Below are positions 30,781-33,234 of a DNA stretch of 33,234 nt, in pieces (within the stretch, counting starts at the first letter, position 1; each line of letters starts with the position of its first letter). Made by a program: the position numbers and the translations under genes. The notes under the pieces are model-generated. The model did no database searches. It saw nothing but the letters and a program-made list of their open reading frames with translations, and was not told where the DNA came from. The DNA is from Alphaproteobacteria bacterium MarineAlpha5_Bin3 (GTDB taxonomy: Bacteria > Pseudomonadota > Alphaproteobacteria > HIMB59 > GCA-002718135): positions 1 through 33,234 of the forward strand of contig PTLB01000004.1 of NCBI GenBank assembly GCA_002938255.1. The letters run 5' to 3'.

Positions 30781-31236
30781 ATGTACATAAAAAAAAATGC
30801 GCGAGTGACGTTTAGATCAAATAGAAGATCGAATTTTAAACGAAATAATAACTATTCTGGTAATAAGCCAAGAAATAAAGGCAATGTTATGCAGCTATAT
30901 AATAAATATCTAAAACTTGCTAAAGAGTTTTCGTCTTCTGGAGATAGGATACAGTCAGAATATTATTATCAATTTACAGATCACTATTATCGATTAATGT
31001 TAGAGTTGGGCATTACTCTTGAAGACAATGAGACAACACAAGATAATAAAATTTCTAGTGATGTAAATCATGAGAATCAGATTTCTAACGAAAATAACAA
31101 TGAAAAAAATGATTCCGAAGTCAATGATTTCAATGAAACATCTGATAGTGATGATGTCGATTCAATTGAGTCAATCCCTTTTATGGCTGAACCAGCTAAA
31201 AAAAAATCAACTAAAGCAAAAAAGGCATCTGCCTAA
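30781..31236 (+). CDS. DUF4167-family protein
   Basis: Basic N-terminus then GNVMQLYNKYLKLAKEFSSSGDRIQSEYYYQFTDHYYRLM; acidic tail with Lys-rich C-terminus. Confidence 0.88.
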   Translation: MYIKKNARVTFRSNRRSNFKRNNNYSGNKPRNKGNVMQLYNKYLKLAKEFSSSGDRIQSEYYYQFTDHYYRLMLELGITLEDNETTQDNKISSDVNHENQISNENNNEKNDSEVNDFNETSDSDDVDSIESIPFMAEPAKKKSTKAKKASA

Positions 31237-32571
31237 TCACTCATATAGGGTAAACAGATATTTTGCATAAATAGCTTTAGTTTCATCTTTAAATCTTTCA
31301 AGTTCACTTCCCGATAATATTTTGCCAGAGGGTAATTTCATTTTCATTGGATTTATTTGTTTATTTTGAAACAAGATTTCGTAATGAAGATGAGGTCCCG
31401 TGGAACTTCCTGTACTACCAACGTAACCAATAATATCTCCCTGATTAACTCTTTTGCCTTTGGATACCCCTTTTTGGAAGCCTAATAAATGTGCGTACAC
31501 TGTTTTGTATGCGTTATTGTGGCGAATACGAATATATTTTCCATACCCTCCGTTATGACTCGCATACTCAATTATACCATTACCTCCAGCATAGACAGGA
31601 GTGCCCTTGGGAGCAGCAAAATCTACCCCTTTGTGCATTTTACTGTAACCAAGAATAGGATGTTTTCTCATTCCAAAATTAGACGATAATCGAGCTCCAT
31701 CAATAGGAGTTTTCAATATTGATTTTTTAACATTTTTTCCCTGTTGATTGAAATAATCAAAAAATCCATCGTCAGTTTTAAATTGGAAATATTCTAAGGT
31801 ATTATTTTGGAGTTTCAGATTGATATATTGTATATCTCCATAGGTAATATTTTTTCTTTCATCATTAAACAACTCTTCGTAAGAAATAGAAAATTTTGTA
31901 TTTTTTTGAATATCTCTCTGAAAATCTATATCAAAGCTATATAATCGTATTGCATCTGTTAAAATTTTTAATGGAATACCAGATTTTATCCCATCTTCAT
32001 ATAAAGATGAAAAAATAGTGAATTCTGATGAAATAGTTTCTTTAGTAATACTAATTTTTTCTTTCGATAAAGAAATAGAACCATTTGATACAATAATTAT
32101 TAGGTCAGTTGAAAAACTAATTGGTAGGACTATTTTATTAGTATTGTTCTCTTCATCCTTATAAAAATATATTTTTTGTCCTATACCAAGATTACGTAAA
32201 TTATATACTTTATTCAACTCTTCAATTATTGAATTTTTAATTCTATTATTATGAAAGAATGGATCAATGATTTTGGAAAATGTATCATTTTTTTTGACAG
32301 TGATAATTATTTTTTTTACCTTTTGTTTTTCATTTTCGTGAATATTTTGAGTTACAAATAAATTTTTTTCTTCATTTATATCTTTATTGATATGTAATTT
32401 TTCTTCATTAGACTCAGTATTATTCTTTAAATCGCTTGGTACATATAATTTTTTTTCATCTAAAGTTAAATCTTTTAAAATTTTATTACCATTAAAAATA
32501 TAAAAAATACCAACAAATAAAAATATAATAGTTACGATATATTTAATAGAATTTAAAATCTTAATTGCCAT
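31237..32571 (-). CDS. M23-family peptidoglycan endopeptidase
   Basis: N-terminal TM, LysM/OapA-like middle (VKKNDTFSKIIDP…LRNLGIGQKIYF), LytM domain GMRKHPILGYSKMHKGVDFAAPKGTPVYA…GSTGSSTGPHLHYEI. Confidence 0.93.
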   Translation of the reverse strand: MAIKILNSIKYIVTIIFLFVGIFYIFNGNKILKDLTLDEKKLYVPSDLKNNTESNEEKLHINKDINEEKNLFVTQNIHENEKQKVKKIIITVKKNDTFSKIIDPFFHNNRIKNSIIEELNKVYNLRNLGIGQKIYFYKDEENNTNKIVLPISFSTDLIIIVSNGSISLSKEKISITKETISSEFTIFSSLYEDGIKSGIPLKILTDAIRLYSFDIDFQRDIQKNTKFSISYEELFNDERKNITYGDIQYINLKLQNNTLEYFQFKTDDGFFDYFNQQGKNVKKSILKTPIDGARLSSNFGMRKHPILGYSKMHKGVDFAAPKGTPVYAGGNGIIEYASHNGGYGKYIRIRHNNAYKTVYAHLLGFQKGVSKGKRVNQGDIIGYVGSTGSSTGPHLHYEILFQNKQINPMKMKLPSGKILSGSELERFKDETKAIYAKYLFTLYE

Positions 32572-32587
32572 AATGGATAAATTATAA

Positions 32588-33052
32588 TTATAGGTAATTA
32601 GAATTAAGATAAACTAAAGGTCTAAGTTTTGTGTTTATTTGTCCCTCCAATATTTTACAAATAAAAATTATATGGTCACCATGACTAAAAGTTTTATTAT
32701 TTTTACAATTAAGATTGGCTACAGATCCTTCTATTAAAGGAATATTATTCTTACTAAGAAAAAATTTTGTATCCCCCCACTTTGGTTTTAATTTTGAAAA
32801 GAAAATAGATAATTTTTTTTGCTTTCTCGAAAGAATATTAATTCCAAAAAATGAGGATTTTGTATAATCTTTCAAAGAAGAAGATTGTTTTTCCAGAGAG
32901 AATAATACTAAAGGAGGGTTAAGTGATACTGATGCAAATGAGTTAACAGTTTTGCCAAAATAATTATTATTATTATTTATTGTAATTATTGCCACCCCTG
33001 TGGGGAATTTGCTCATTACAGATTTAAAAAGAGAAGAATTAATTTTTTTCAT
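32588..33052 (-). CDS. Flavin reductase domain protein
   Basis: MSKFPTGVAIITI…GKTVNSFASVSLNPPLVLFSLEKQSSSLKDYTKSSFFGINILSRKQ … HGDHIIFICKI. Confidence 0.85.
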   Translation of the reverse strand: MKKINSSLFKSVMSKFPTGVAIITINNNNNYFGKTVNSFASVSLNPPLVLFSLEKQSSSLKDYTKSSFFGINILSRKQKKLSIFFSKLKPKWGDTKFFLSKNNIPLIEGSVANLNCKNNKTFSHGDHIIFICKILEGQINTKLRPLVYLNSNYL

Positions 33053-33134
33053 TAATTATATTGTACATTTAAAAAATGATATAGTTTGTATAGATTTATT
33101 ATTATATTAGAATATTTAATTTATAATTTTTTAT

Positions 33135-33209
33135 GGGTGCGTAGCTCAGCGGTAGAGTACTGCCTCGACACGGCAGGGGTCACAGGTTCAAATCCTGTCG
33201 CACCCACCA
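33135..33209 (+). tRNA. tRNA-Val(GAC), CCA encoded
   Basis: Acceptor GGGTGCG/CGCACCC, anticodon arm CTGCC-TCGACAC-GGCAG (anticodon GAC), T arm ACAGG-TTCAAAT-CCTGT, then ACCA. Confidence 0.95.
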
Positions 33210-33234
33210 TTTATCTAAAGAAATCCTCACTCAT

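Noticed and set aside
31070-31270. 66-aa plus ORF in DUF4167 tail and 66-aa plus ORF at 31489-31689
   Set aside because: Alternate-frame or antisense readings of DUF4167 and the M23 peptidase gene.
33211-33234. Minus-strand tail reading MSEDFFR* at the right edge
   Set aside because: Only seven codons visible; cannot be distinguished from chance.
1-33234. CRISPR array, prophage, IS element, toxin-antitoxin or restriction system
   Set aside because: No regularly spaced direct repeats with spacers, no transposase/integrase motifs and no defence-family proteins seen.

Overview
The window is a compact, AT-rich, gene-dense chromosomal segment from an alphaproteobacterium. The taxon is inferred from gene content and order: class I LysRS, a cobS/cobT/DnaJ/BolA cluster, a DUF1178-ubiG-lysC-rodZ-ispG-hisS-prfA-prmC-DUF4167 run, and COX15-type heme A synthase. 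Nearly everything is housekeeping: heme A synthase, LysRS, PyrD, L28, YhhQ-Tgt, AroB/AroK, AccA, SecA, ArgJ, UbiG, aspartokinase, RodZ-like, IspG, HisS, RF1, PrmC, an M23 peptidase, a flavin reductase and one tRNA-Val(GAC). I see no CRISPR array, transposase, integrase, phage module or toxin-antitoxin pair. The best second-look items are: (i) two tandem perfect palindromes (TTTGTATACAAA) between COX15 and a MarR gene; (ii) a yhhQ-tgt overlap pair whose Tgt looks Chlamydia-like, suggesting direct queuine salvage; (iii) a decaying islet at about 21.67-23.13 kb with a tRNA-Gly(GCC) relic, a frameshifted BioC/NDUFAF5-like methyltransferase and an orphan ORF; (iv) a 42-aa membrane ORF missing from the ORF track, coupled by ATGA overlap to a secreted repeat protein; (v) cobS-cobT-dnaJ without cobN in the window. 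I found no strong evidence for a new defence or mobile system. Family assignments are from recognised motifs; no database search was run.
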